A DNA stretch of 64,000 bases from Fennellomyces sp. T-0311 (taxonomy: Eukaryota > Mucoromycota > Mucoromycetes > Mucorales > Lichtheimiaceae). The stretch lies in NCBI GenBank assembly GCA_025266875.1, contig JALLLT010000002.1:1178001-1242000 (forward strand), written 5' to 3'. Below are positions 35,024 to 46,745 of the stretch, piece after piece (the first letter of the stretch is position 1; each line of letters begins with the position of its first letter). The notes below the pieces were generated by a model. That model saw nothing but the letters and a program-made list of their open reading frames with translations, did no database searches and had not been told where the DNA came from. Position numbers and translations under genes: made by a program.

Positions 35024-38000
35024 CTATAGCAGCGACCTATCGCGCAGCTTTAAACCGCTGGACGACAAAAAGACTTCATCTGTGAAGTGACTGCTTTTGT
35101 ATGCGAAGGGAGACAGCAAGCGCTTGTACATAAGCCAATGCATGCCAGGGATGGTGATACACGCAGCTACTTCCACGTCACGGTTCTTGCTGTTGGTTCC
35201 AGTTTTGTAACTTGGGCAGTGCTTGTTCATGCAAATCGAGGTTCCGCTAACCGTGATAATTTGCTGTGGGCGAAAAGCAGACACAGCATATTCGCGACGC
35301 GTTCCGTGTATCGATCTGACTACCTCGCCATCGCAAATGACTTCCCATCCTCGAACATACTGTACAGCCATTCCTCGGTCTCCTGAGCAGGTTATCAATG
35401 GACGCTTCCTTGAGCCGTCCTTCATAAAAGCACACCAGCTTGCCATTTGATCGTAAGCGCGGCCCTTCATGAATTCCTGTGTTCATGCTTTCTACTGAGC
35501 AGTTTTTGAGTAGTAGAATGATCGCAGGGTGTTTCGAAGCTCCATGTGTTTCTGCAAGTTCACATTAGCCACTGTGATTTATTACCTCTCGACGTTTAGA
35601 CATACCTTGTGGATACTACTAACATTGCTTGCGTTTGCCGCATAACTAATTGAGTCGTCACTCATGTGAAGAGATACGTCACGGACTGACTTGTTTTCCT
35701 CGCGACTCTGAAAGAGATAAATAAAATGTTAGTAACAATTCCCATATTCTATGCCTGTATTACATACCAGTCTTTTCTCCCGGTTCTCCTTCAAAGATTC
35801 GCACTCGAGCTCGCCAGAAGAGACGCGAAAGCACTTTTCGGTTCTTGGACAAGTCAATCCCGCTTCCTCTTTAACCGAGCCGTCGTTGACTTTTTCGTGT
35901 CCTAGTAGTGCAAAATGGTTATACAACTTGACATGTACATCGAACCGTTTGATATCCATTGATATGCTAGTTTCTTATGTAATGATCCCTTTATCGGTTC
36001 CACCGATCATCACATCAAACATGGCTTGCATCAGCGTCTGCCAGCGGCTGAGACACATCAAGATGCTCTGCAAAATCCTCGTAGTCAAGTTGCTCGTATG
36101 TGGGTAGTAGAGGAGGAGGGATCGAGTCAACACCATCAGCTTCCTAGCAAAAGTTTTATGTGAGAATATCAAAACCTGTTGAGCCGGTCGTAAATGCGAG
36201 CCCTTGCTCTAAACAGCCCACTGTACCTCTGTGTGCGCAAGATTTTAAGCCGCTTCCTGAGCCTTGGGGCTTCTGAAGCGGTTTCACAACGTTGTTGACG
36301 GGCATGCTTGAGTGGTTTATATGCGTAATTTTCTTAGGCTGGAGTTTTGCATGCTCTTTACGCGCCTGTCTAGTACATAACCTCAGCACCGCATGGGGTT
36401 TTCATTTCCTTGTTCAACCTGATCAGACGAGAGCAGAAAGCTGTGATCAGCGCGCGTTCATTTACGTCATCAATAAAGGTTTTTATTTCATCCTGTAACC
36501 TCAGCAGTTAGATCGCATGCCTGACGATTCGCCTTTCGCAAGTCCTTGGCCCATTGCTCGATTTTCTGGTAGATTTCTTTAAGGTACAGTGGCCGCTTTA
36601 TATAACAATATGATGGTGGATCGAAAATTATATCGTTATATCAAAATACCCTTATATAAAATGGGATTTGGCAGTGATTACCGTTTCGGTGCATCGAAAA
36701 TTTTATCCTTATATCGAACTATCGTTATATAAAATATCATTATATGAAGCGGCCACTGTATTGGCTTTCACTACTATTGACCGGCGATGCACTCTTTTTG
36801 GCTTTGATTTCCTTTGGCCTTGCTTGTCGTTCTTCTTTGCGTCTGCAGATTGTAGGAGCAATCCTCTTTGATTTGCATATAAAGCAGACATATTGAGCTT
36901 GCCCTTCCATTCACCGACGAAGTTGAGCGCTCTGTTTGGCTGGTACACCAACAGGTATTGGAAAATCATCCCATGTTTTTCACACAATTCGACAATGCTG
37001 TTAACATCCATAAAAATAACCAATGTAGGGGTTTTGCGAGAAATAGCCCAGAAGGTACTTGTGATGGACTGTCTCATTATGTTGACTACCTGGAAGCGTG
37101 CTTCTTCTCTTTCCTCCCCATCATCTCAAACATGGCAGTTGCATCAAGCCCAAACCATAGATTGATGCTGGTAATATAGCAAGGAAGAACTCATGGATAA
37201 ACTTTTGGTATTCTGCAACGCGTTGGAAAGCGTTGGATAGAGCAAACAAGGTAAGTTGGCCAGCAATGGTTTCTTGATTTCCTTGGTTTGCATGAAGCAG
37301 ATGACCACCTTGTCAGCATGCTCGATGATATCCAATTCGCGAGTGGTCAACACTTTCTTTTCCTTCCATCGAGCATTTGTCTCGGATCGCACAGCAAAAA
37401 ATATAATGTGATCGACGAGCATGGATTTAGTGATAGATACAATCTTGAGGACACAAGCTGCCGAGACACTCTTCTCATTCCCATTTGGAGCTAGGCCACT
37501 GGTTTCCTGTGCGCTTTTACCGGGTGTAGTTAAATCGTCCTTTGGGACATGGTCATTGTCCCTGCTGTTCACTTGATCATCTAGATCAATGAATTCGTCA
37601 TTGAGGCTGCACTCCAAGACTTGTTCTGGCGACATGCCACACTTCGTATGAAACTGAGCTATCGTCTCGAGGTCATCGTCAGCTTTCAAAGGAGACCCAG
37701 AGTTAGTAGAAGTAGCTTTTGTCACCCGCGGCCTGATTTTACCTGGAGGTTGGCTTGCAGAAACCGCCGCTATAGTGACACCATCTCTCTGTGTTTTATC
37801 TTTGAGATGTTTTCAGTGCTGGAAAGAGTAATTTAGGCATTTGGAAGGCGATTCAATTTATTTTTGCTCTGGGCAATGGAGAGAAGTCTATCAAAGCATC
37901 TTTCGGCGTCTTTCACACGTTCCTCGAGGTGATCGCTCTCCTCATCTGGACCCTTCTTGGCAAACTGTTTCCGGTATGTAACGCCGAAGTTTCCGCTTCT

Positions 38001-38108
38001 CGTAATGGAATGCCTCCCATTTCTTCTTATGCTTTGAATTGGACGCTGGTTTCTTCTTGGCCGCAAGATCACCAATCATGTTCTTGTACTTTTGCTCAAA
38101 AAAAGGTC
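35024..38108 (-). pseudogene. Decayed coding region, possibly Fanzor/TnpB-like mobile element gene
   Basis: The minus strand shows protein-like fragments in N-to-C order but in changing frames. Near 37850-38100: KKKWEAFHYEKRK and KKGPDEESDHLEERVKDAER. Near 37270-37400: KKVLTTRELDIIEHADKVVI. Near 36850-37080: MRQSITSTFWAISRKTPTLV and ALNFVGEWKGKLNMSALYAN. Near 36500-36580: KEIYQKIEQWAKDLRKANRQ. Near 35100-35470: RPLITCSGDRGMAVQYVRGW and CPSYKTGTNSKNRDVEVAAC. The last piece ends in an NRDV-x-x-A motif like the RuvC-III region of TnpB and Fanzor nucleases, which are common in Mucorales. Only one cysteine pair of the usual zinc site is visible. Frameshifts and a 172-bp MITE interrupt it. The family is a suggestion; decay is clear. 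Confidence 0.45.
36587..36758. mobile_element. 172-bp MITE, Tc1/pogo type, TA target duplication
   Basis: Terminal inverted repeats begin CAGTGGCCGCTT at the left end and end with its complement AAGCGGCCACTG in slightly extended form (about 19 bases, one mismatch). A TA dinucleotide flanks each end (36585-36586 and 36759-36760), the target duplication of Tc1/mariner and pogo elements. The interior is AT-rich, has tandem-like ATCGAAAATT and TTATATAAAAT units and no ORF. It sits inside the decayed gene described above; protein-like sequence continues on both sides. Confidence 0.85.
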
Positions 38109-38405
38109 ACAACTGTGCGCGGAAAGCTACAAGCAAACATCCCAAGGTATATGTGAAGCGCGTGTCGTCGCTCCACATGTTGTCAGAGTCCTCTAAGAGT
38201 TCTTATATTGCCATATTGCTTTGGAAAGCAAGTCATTAGATGGAAAAGCTATTCCTATTCATTTTATATGCATGTTTATATCCATTTAAGAGCACACATT
38301 TATGTCTACCCACTGCCTATCGTCCGTATACACACATTACATAATCATTTCATAGCAGCTAGTGTGTAGCAGAAATAAATAAGCTCAATTTATTCTTTCT
38401 CAAGC

Positions 38406-39693
38406 TTAGAGCTTGGCGTATGTAGCAGGCGTCTTGGTCATGAAGGCTGCAACAGACTTGGGAATATCCTACACACGAACGATGTTATTTGTGAACGCTG
38501 GTAATTGCCTCGCTTAATATTTACCTCAGTCTGAAGCATAGCTGCGTTCCAGACAGCAGTATACTGCAAACCTTCAGCAACGGAGTGGTCACGAGAATAG
38601 TTCAACAAAGCCCTAGGATTAATCATATCAGCTTATTAATCAGTCAGACCTGTTTGTAACACTTACTTGGTGCTAGTAACAGCAACAGGGGACTTGGCTG
38701 CAATAATACGAGCCGTTTTCAATGCCTCCTCTATCAAATTGAGGTTAGTAATTCACATTCCATACCTATAGAAAGTTACTCACCAATGCATTGCTCCTTG
38801 GTATCGAAAAGCTTGCTGACAAGGCCGCACTGGAGAGCTTCTTCCGAAGGCATGCTAAGATGAACGATAAGTACATCGCATCTATCATCTTACATTTACT
38901 CCCCCCACCCAATAACTCACTTGCGTGAAGTGTAACACAATTCACGGACCAAACTGGCATTACCAATTACCTTGGGTAGGCGTTGCAAAGTGCCGACATC
39001 AGCAGCAAGTCCTACATCTACTTCCTATGCATTGCATCAATATTGAATAACACTAACCCTTGCAGTAATTACCTTGACACAGTAGTACGAATCACGAGTA
39101 GCATAGCGGATGTCCGCTGCTGTACACAAATCGACGCCAGCACCGATAACGCCATTATGCAGAGCAATAATGACGGGTTTTGTGCAGTTCTCCAAGGTAG
39201 AAATTGCACCTTGGAACCACTGGTATCACAATTTCATTTAATCTCGATATACGTACTCTCGTCATCCTTATTATCTACCAGAATATGCTGCTGCATCTTG
39301 AACGCCTTTCTCGCAACATCTTCATCACCGGCGCCATCCAACAAGGCATTCTCCTTCACTTTTTGTTTCCAAGTCAGCTCGAGACTATATCCAATACGTT
39401 TGATACTTACAGTCTAAACCAGCAGTAAACATCTTGCCAGCTGCGCTCAACACTACTGCTCTGATATCACCGTCTTTGCTGATTTCATTGAAACATTCTT
39501 CGATACCACTAATCAAGCTGCATAAAATATGTTATGTAAAGACTTTTTTCCTTGTTGTTAGGGTACGAAAAAAAACGAACTCGTGGTTAAAGGCGTTCAA
39601 TTGCTTTGGGCGATTCAGTTCGACATGAGCAACGCCATCTGGGAACACTTGAACCTTGACGGCCTTGTACTGGTACTTGGAGTTTGCTGCCAT
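38406..39693 (-). CDS. ECH1: Delta(3,5)-Delta(2,4)-dienoyl-CoA isomerase, peroxisomal
   Basis: This crotonase-fold enzyme moves double bonds during breakdown of unsaturated fatty acids. Nine exons: 39581-39693, 39411-39517, 39279-39358, 39073-39219, 38921-39024, 38784-38854, 38667-38730, 38525-38612, 38406-38468 (278 aa). The oxyanion-hole segments GKMFTAGLDLKEN and HNGVIGAGVDLCTAADIRYA are present. EVDVGLAADVGTLQRLPKVI is diagnostic of the ECH1 branch rather than simple hydratases, because it carries the acidic catalytic residues. SKSPVAVTSTK-like and NYSRDHSVAEGLQY segments also match. The C terminus is AKL, a peroxisomal targeting signal type 1, so peroxisomal beta-oxidation is likely. Splice phases are consistent throughout. 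Confidence 0.92.
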
Positions 39694-40474
39694 TTCGATC
39701 AAATTATGGAGGTGGACAATAATGTGGGGAAAGGTACAAAAACCTGTCAGCTCGATTTAACTGAAAATATGCCTAGTCCCACACACACGTGAAATTTGTC
39801 ATCGGTTGTTCGCTGAATTCCCTCGACCCGTTCATGAGGAATACTTAGCAGGCGCCCATAGAAGAAACTTTCTACCTATATACAATTCAGAAGTAGCGTA
39901 TCCTACACGTGATTATTAGCTTGTTCGCTATGATTTTGCTACAGACATGGCAGCTGAGGGTATTCTGGACATGATATAAGTCTTATATTTCCTGTTATGG
40001 AAATTTGATCAGAATGCTTCTTACGTCTAATCACCTCTAAGACTAAAGTTTTGAACGAACTCGAGATCTACGAGGCATGAAACCAGAAACAGCTCAAAGA
40101 GGTATCCTACAGGAGTTTAGGTAGAAGTGAGACGAAACACATCATATTTCTCAATATTCACTGAATGTGTTGAAAAAAGATGCTTATACCTTGTTAAGAA
40201 TTCTGATTCTCGTTCTCAAAAGTCGGCACGGCTGCTTCAAAAATTGACATATATATGCTTAAGTAAACCGTGCATTCGGCTTACTTTTGTCCATACTTCA
40301 GTCCCGGGCCATGCTAGCAACACAACCCAAATGTCACGTATTGCTCCTAATTGGGACTACTCATTACAAAAACCAAAATATGCTTTCAACTGATCACTTT
40401 ATCTGTATCTCAATAAAAGTAGGCTTTTCCTGTATCGTTGGTTTGACCCGCTAATAACTTCGCTGAATGTGCCG

Positions 40475-40959
40475 TTAAATGCTCTACAAAAAATACTAAT
40501 ATCAAGGAAATCCAATCGCTGGATCAATTTCTATTCAACCAACAAGTCTTTCAAGATGGTTTCTCAAGTCACTACCCTTTAATTTTTCGACTTTTCCCAC
40601 TTTTGTATCTTTCGTTTCATGTGTTCTTCTTGGTCTGCAATTTCATTTTACCTCATTTGGTCCATTTCAAATGTTCTTTGGCCGATTTTTGTTTAGCAGG
40701 TGCTTACACGGTTTGGGTCGTAACTCGATCACAAATAACACTAGAGACCCGAACTCAACGGTTCCGGAAATCACGCGTTTCGGGCCATTTATAAATAAGA
40801 ACATATACCCAAAGTATTTTGTAATAGCTATTAACGGCATTTATTTCAATTAAGGACTTTCCTCTGTCGTTAATATTTTGAGTATGCCTATTACTGGACG
40901 CGCCTACAAATTCTCTACAAAACGTACTTATATACCCAGGAGATCCAATCGCTGGTCAA
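40475..40959. repeat. Diverged direct repeat pair around ATCCAATCGCTGG
   Basis: Copy one lies at 40475-40527 and copy two at 40905-40959. Both contain CTCTACAAAA, a TACT(T/A)ATAT block and ATCCAATCGCTGG, with roughly three quarters of positions alike by eye. The spacing is about 430 bases. Confidence 0.5.
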
Positions 40960-41379
40960 GTCAGAAAGCACATTCACAGATAACTGATGGATATCACTGC
41001 CAACTCAAAACAAATAAAAGTAAAAAGGCAACTTTTCTACCTCAGATCAAGTCTACATAATTCTTTAGGAGCCAAGTTACTTATAAACTGTGCTTAACAG
41101 CCTATATATACCTCTGAATTGCTGTAATTGACCAGGGAAAGCCTCACAGTTTCGCTTTCCAGCTTTAATCTCGCTGATTATGCTCGGATAATCCTCGGAT
41201 TTGACTTTTTATGTATTTTTCATACTCGTTTCTACTACTTTACCTGATCAATCAAGTCGCTTTAGGTAATTGATAAGCCGAAACACGTAATTGAAGCTGT
41301 TTTTAGCATACTTTTTAACGTAATCTTTTGTTTACACGCTGGCTTTACTCGATATAAAGACTACCAGAGGGCGAGTTTG

Positions 41380-41578
41380 TTTCCTCTAAAATATGTACTA
41401 TTACATCGAGCAAATTCGGTCGCTGGATGAATAAGAAAAAAGCCAAACAAGAACCAACTAATAACTTTTTTGCTGGCTCAACCAGCGACCGTATTCACTT
41501 GATGTACATATAGGAGGAAATTACAGAGAAAGCAAAGGTACATCCACAGATATGGGTAGCTGGTTGAGCCAGCAACTT
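41380..41578. repeat. Nested inverted repeats with GCTGG hairpins
   Basis: The left arm 41380-41426 (TTTCCTC, ATATGTAC, then TCGGTCGCTGG) is matched in reverse by 41482-41520 (CCAGCGACCG, GTACATAT, GAGGAAA). Inside and beyond it, GCTGGCTCAACCAGC occurs at 41472-41486, and its reverse complement GCTGGTTGAGCCAGC occurs at 41560-41574; each is itself a 5-bp stem with a 5-base loop. The CGCTGG core is shared with the direct repeats at 40.5 and 40.9 kb. This could be the ends of a small non-autonomous element. Confidence 0.5.
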
Positions 41579-42444
41579 GGTAAGAAATTTTGTTAGAAGC
41601 AAGTACATAAGATACTATATACATGTTTGTGCACTCATCCAGTGATTGGATTCAGTTGATCAACAATGTACTCTGCAAAAAGAAGTAAAGCTTCATCCTC
41701 ACTGAGTGTTAGAAAAATATCATTAGCGACGAAAGGAACACGCGGACATCATACCTCCGCAACGGCGATTCTCATTAGATAGCTTTTAATTCACCTAGTA
41801 CCACAAGGAAGAGACCATATACTATAGGAGTAGGTCTAATACTTTCCACATCAAATTTATAACTTTTCAACTAGCTTCTAATTATCATAGCTATCTCTTA
41901 ATAACGAGCAGAATTCCCCAGAAATCTAGGGAATGAATAGAATTAATGGCAATAGAAACATGTGTATTAGAACCATAGAAACTGAACCTTCTGTTTCTAA
42001 AAAGATTAAGTTGATATGACGACGATGGTAACTAGAGAACCACAAAATATTGTAGACGCTAACTACGTACTAGAAGCAGACAGTTGCTATTGGCATAGCT
42101 GTTACTTTTCGAGGGGCGAGCTGTAGGTACTGTAGCACTGTACGGAAAAATTTAAACAAATTACATTCGATGTGGTACATACACTAGGTTGAAAATAAAC
42201 TCTGTAGGATCGTGTTGTAGGTAAAATGATATGAAATTTATTCGTGTTTGAATAAGAATGACATTAGTGAGCACACGGTTCGTAAATGAATGCGAAAAGC
42301 CATATGCAATCCGATGATACAAAACTGTGCTGGCCAGTTTTTCGTTGTTATGCAGACTGCTTATTATCTGCCATATAATAAGTTCCGCCACCAACCGCAA
42401 AAAATTATTTCGAAAAAAAAAGTTTCTCTTTCTGTAACAATAAC

Positions 42445-42826
42445 ATGGCACGCAGTTTACGATCGCAAGGCAAAAAGAGAACCCGAGGTATAATTTCTGA
42501 ATCGATCGTTTGCATTCGCTGTCTAACTTGACAATTTGAAAGCCATTAAGCGGGAAAAAATATTTGGACCTGTCGAAGAATTGCGACTTCAACGGTTAGC
42601 CGAAGCACAAGCCAAAGCTGCAGACAAGCCCAAGATTGGCGATCACATGGAGGAGGAAACTGTTGCGGCTGAGAACACTGCAATGGACACAACCAATGAC
42701 GATGGACCAAAAAAGATTTCGACCAGTGGTGCTCGCAATAACAAGGTGGCTCGCAAGGTAGCCAAGAAGCACAAGGCAAACAAGGCTCGCAAGTCCAAGG
42801 CCAGAAACACAAACAAGCTTTTCTAA
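42445..42826 (+). CDS. LLPH/DUF2423-like small basic nuclear protein
   Basis: Two exons, 42445-42487 and 42543-42826, encode 108 aa. The N terminus MARSLRSQGKKRTR leads into AIKREKIFGPVEELRLQRLA, a pattern typical of the DUF2423 (LLP homologue) family of small nucleolar or chromatin-associated proteins. PKKISTSGARNN and a lysine-arginine-rich end (KVAKKHKANKARKSKARN) follow and should act as nuclear or nucleolar localisation signals. The splice restores an alanine codon and the conserved AIKRE segment, which makes the first exon convincing. It is followed within 200 bases by the pICln gene on the same strand. The function of the family is poorly known. Confidence 0.8.
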
Positions 42827-43009
42827 ATAGCATCATGTAAATCCATATCCACTTTTCTTAGTCTGCATCTCTTTCCTTTTCCTTATACATCATTAAAAGT
42901 TTGTACTATAACACAATCACCATCGCAACAGCAATGCGGCGTTTCAAGTGAAGTGTTGAAAAAAGAGTTAGTGAAGGCGCATGCACCTTTCGCACACCTT
43001 ATTTCAACA

Positions 43010-43712
43010 ATGACAGTGACATTACTTTCTTCTTCACCTGATCTCTCTGATCAAGCCGTGCGACACACGCAAAGAAACACAGAGCTACTTGTTCTACCGT
43101 CATTGGCGGGTAATCCTGGCCCGATCAAAGGCGAACTTAACGTGTGCGAAAGGTAATCAGCAAGTCCAGACCTAAGCGATCAAAGCATTAACGCGTTCGA
43201 TCGTAGTCAAGTGTACTTTTATTCCGAGTCAACGGGATCCGGCATTGCTGTTGAGTACCCAGACATTATTATTCATGCCATTTCGCGTCAGGACGGCCGA
43301 CCGAGCATTTACTGTCAACTCGAAGCAGGTCGCTTCTTTCCTAACCAGCAACTTCCTGAGGATCCCGAGGAACTCGAGGAGACAGTCACTGAACTCAAGT
43401 TTATGCCTGAAGACCCTGGATCCCGTACGTACTCAACCTTGCTGGCAATGAAAAGCTACTAATATCATGGACACAGTGGAAGCCATCTACATGGCCATGT
43501 CTACCTGCGCAGCGCTTCATCCCGACGAGGACTTTTTAGCAGAGCAACGTGCGCTGGAAGAGGAAAATGACTTTTTCGCAGACCCTAGCGACGAGGCTGA
43601 GCTTAACGAGGTGCAACAAGCAGCATTACGCCACTTGGAATCTGTATTTGTTCAGCCGCAACAGAACGGGGAGTATGATAACAATGGACGTGATGAAAAG
43701 GAAAAGCAATAA
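43010..43712 (+). CDS. pICln, methylosome subunit
   Basis: pICln presents Sm proteins to the PRMT5 methylosome and delays their assembly onto snRNA. Three exons, 43010-43152, 43207-43424 and 43477-43712, give 198 aa. The PH-like domain is visible as GELNVCERSQVYFYSESTGS, then GIAVEYPDIIIHAISRQDGR, then ELKFMPEDPGSLEAIYMAMS and CAALHPDED. An acidic C-terminal tail (EQRALEEENDFFADPSDEAE) is also typical of the family. The start at 43010 is the first ATG giving the domain; the frame is open further upstream. The stop lies 29 bases from the stop of the convergent TPS2 gene, so their 3' untranslated regions must overlap. Confidence 0.87.
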
Positions 43713-43741
43713 ATATAACTATATGTGATGTGTATTTTGTT

Positions 43742-46700
43742 TTACATTGATCCAGCCATACGGCCTAAGACTTCAACGAGTTCTTCGCTTGTTTTGACGT
43801 GCCAGTTGGCCATTGTCTTCTTTTCCGGTGGCCCCACTGTGATGGAGAACGGTGCTTGAGTGTGTGCTAGCCGGGCGGTGCTGAGTGTTCGGAACATGTC
43901 CTCGTCGGTCTTGTCGTCACCCGCACAGATCACAAAATCTGCGCTGGCGTGTTGTGCAAGGATCTTCTTTACAATCTCGCCCTTGTTGACGGATGCTGGT
44001 CGTACTTCGATATTCTTTTTGCCAATCAGGATTTCAATTGGCAATTTGGATACAATGGCGTTCTCAAGATGGTTCTGACATTCTTTTGCTTGGAAAGCAC
44101 TAGCACAAGATATCAGCTTCTTTTTTCAGCCGTGTTTCTGGATGCAAAAGCAAGCTTACCCGTATTCCGCATCAGCCATGCGATAATGCCAAGTGATTGA
44201 CGACTTTTTGAATTCAATGAAACTTCCTTGCGTTCGCTCGGTATAGTATTCGAATATTTCGGTGACATCGTGCTTCCAGCCCATATTGACATCGTCCAGA
44301 ACATTCGTCCAGTGTTCTGCCTTGGCTGGTTTTAGGAAACAGCCGTGCTCTGCGCTCAGGCCAATGTTGGATACGGCGCTGCCAAGCCATTCATCCAGGG
44401 TCTGTTGATCACGCCCTGAGATAACCCACACCTCGTTTCGTGGATCGTCGCACAGGGTTTGGAGGTACTTTAACATTTTGGGAGACGGGCGGGCTTCGGA
44501 TGGTACCGATACAATGGGTGTAAGTGTTCCCTAATCATTTCCGAATCAATCATACCGAATTTGGATTGTCCCGCAAAAAAAAACTCACATCGTAATCAAA
44601 GAACATCAGTCGCTTTTGTGCCTTGTTGTATGAATCCACTAATAGCGTTGTGTCCAAGGTAGGCGTGGCGTGCGATTGCAATGTCCGCTGTTCCGTGCAG
44701 CTGACCAATTGCTTGACAAACGAATGTGCCCAGAAACTGGCGGTATGGGCAGTGACGTGCTTGTAGAGTTCCTATACATGACCCAAATGAGCCAACTTCT
44801 CCCCCCTCTATACCGTTCACGTGCACAACTTACCAAATGGCGAGTAAGCTTTTCTTCGGGAGACATGGAGAGGGCTTCATTAATGGCTCTTGCCACACCA
44901 ACGGCGTCCCAAGGATTGACCATCATGGCAGCACTAAGCGAGCCTGCGGTCCCCGTAAACTCGGACAAGATCAATGGACTATGACGTTCTTCATGCTGAC
45001 AGATAATGAATTCAAACGAGGTGGTATTCATGCCATCGCGCACACTGGTGATCAATCCGACATCGGCAGCCGAAAGTAATGCATAATATTCATCACGATC
45101 GATATCCTGATGATAGTGATGAACGGGCGTGAATTCGAGTGAGCCGTAAACACCATTGATATGGCTGACGAGTTCCGAGACTTTAGTTTCGAGCTTATTA
45201 GCGCCATGAACGGTAGGCGTTGTCACTTGGATCAGCACGACTTGGTTACGCCACTCAGGAAAATCATGAAGGAATTGCTCAAATGCATGCAGCTTCTGCA
45301 GGACACCCTTGGTTTGATCCAACTTGTCCCGACCAATGATAATCTTCTTTCCTGCGTACATGGCTCTGATCGCCTCCATCTTGGGTCGTACACCTGGTTG
45401 TTTTCGGAACTTATCGACGCGTTCCACATCGATTCCGATGGGAAAAGTGCCCACCGAGACTTGATGAGCATTGGCATTTACACCCACCAAAGTGGATTCG
45501 TAACCAAGCACGCGAGTACATGACGAAATGAAATGACGTGCGTAAGAGTAGGTCTAAAGTCAACAATGAAATCAGTTGTCCTGCTGCTTATTTTCGTTGG
45601 GTCGCACAAGATCTTTCTTTTTTACCTGAAACCCGACGAGATCAGCACCCGCCATACCCTTCAAAATTTCCTTTCGTGCTATTTCCCGCCTTTGAATGAA
45701 TAGCCCCATGATTTGCAATTTAATTTACTATTTACCTGCCAAGCAGCGGAATATCTCTGAACTGGGAAAGGTCGCATGGATAAAAATACCAATAGCGGCG
45801 TCTGGTATGCGTGCGCGGACCATCTCAGGAACCAATAGGAGATGGTAATCCTGAATGCAAACTTGCAACCCTCGAGTGAGCATCTCCTTCTCTATTGTAA
45901 AGTAGATGAACATAAACTTACTGATGTCTCCAGCTTTATATCTCGATACAATTGTGTCTGCGAATTGCTGATTGACTGCTACATAGTCTTTCCAGTACTG
46001 CTGTTCATCTCGACCGTCCGTTGCGTTTGTCCACACCAAGTAATGAAAGAGCGGCCACAGAACTGGAGTATCTTTGTGTTACCCATCATAATTTTCTTGT
46101 GAAAAAGAAAAAAACAGAAGACGACCACCTACTTTCTTTGCAATAACCTTCGTAATGACCATTGGCTTTGTTGTCCAGAAAGATGGGTACGATACGACCT
46201 GTTTCCCATAACAGCCCTTCCAATTTCTCCTTGTCACCCTCTGCGATGGATTCGGCTGGCACAGACTTTTTGGAATGGGCCACACGAATGGGCCCCGTCC
46301 AGCCGATGTGGATCGTCTCCCAATTCTGGCTCAGGCTTTGTAGGCCAGCGTACAAGGCCCCGTGGCCTCGGCCCTGCACAACAGTCCAGTCTGCTGCATG
46401 AAACTTGACGCGTAGTGTTCCCTGACGGCGATGATGTCTTGCAACTTTGGAAATAGGAGCTCCGGTGGGTATGTGCTGTCGTTGGTGCATTTTTCTGAAC
46501 AGATCGACACTTTCGCGTTCTTCATCCGTAGTGTTATCCAATGAAGAACTAGGCGAGTAAGGTGGTGTCGGTGGCTGGGTATAGTCGTTCTCGATCGGCG
46601 TCATTGTAGGTGGCGATCGTATGATATTGTATGGAATCTGATGGGTTACATTGATAATACGGCCTGGTATGCTTGGAAGATGACCAGCCAGTGGTAAATA

Positions 46701-46745
46701 CTGGGCAACATTTTCTGCCGTGAGGAGATCATCGGTAAAAGTCAT
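43742..46745 (-). CDS. TPS2: Trehalose-6-phosphate phosphatase with GT20 domain, Tps2 type
   Basis: The enzyme removes phosphate from trehalose 6-phosphate, the last step of trehalose synthesis. Eight exons: 46133-46745, 45922-46071, 45736-45861, 45626-45678, 44834-45553, 44589-44771, 44161-44530, 43742-44088 (853 aa). The N-terminal GT20 domain carries LWPLFHYLVW, GADLVGFQTYSYARHF, FPIGIDVERV, and GRDKLDQTKGVLQKL of the Tps2 subgroup; it is often catalytically inactive in this class. The HAD phosphatase domain has DYDGTLTP (613 onward), the SGRD motif and GDDKTDEDMF (795 onward), so the phosphatase should be active. The last acceptor (44089) is inferred from phase and shortens the usual AFQAKEC segment by three residues; the alternative AG breaks the frame. 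A proline-rich N-terminal extension is present. Confidence 0.92.

Larger units (their letters stand above)
39694..42444. other. AT-rich gene-poor interval with repeats
   Basis: About 2.75 kb. ORFs such as 40127-40393 and 40603-40794 show no domains. The interval contains the diverged direct and inverted repeats listed separately. No gene is supported. Confidence 0.5.
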
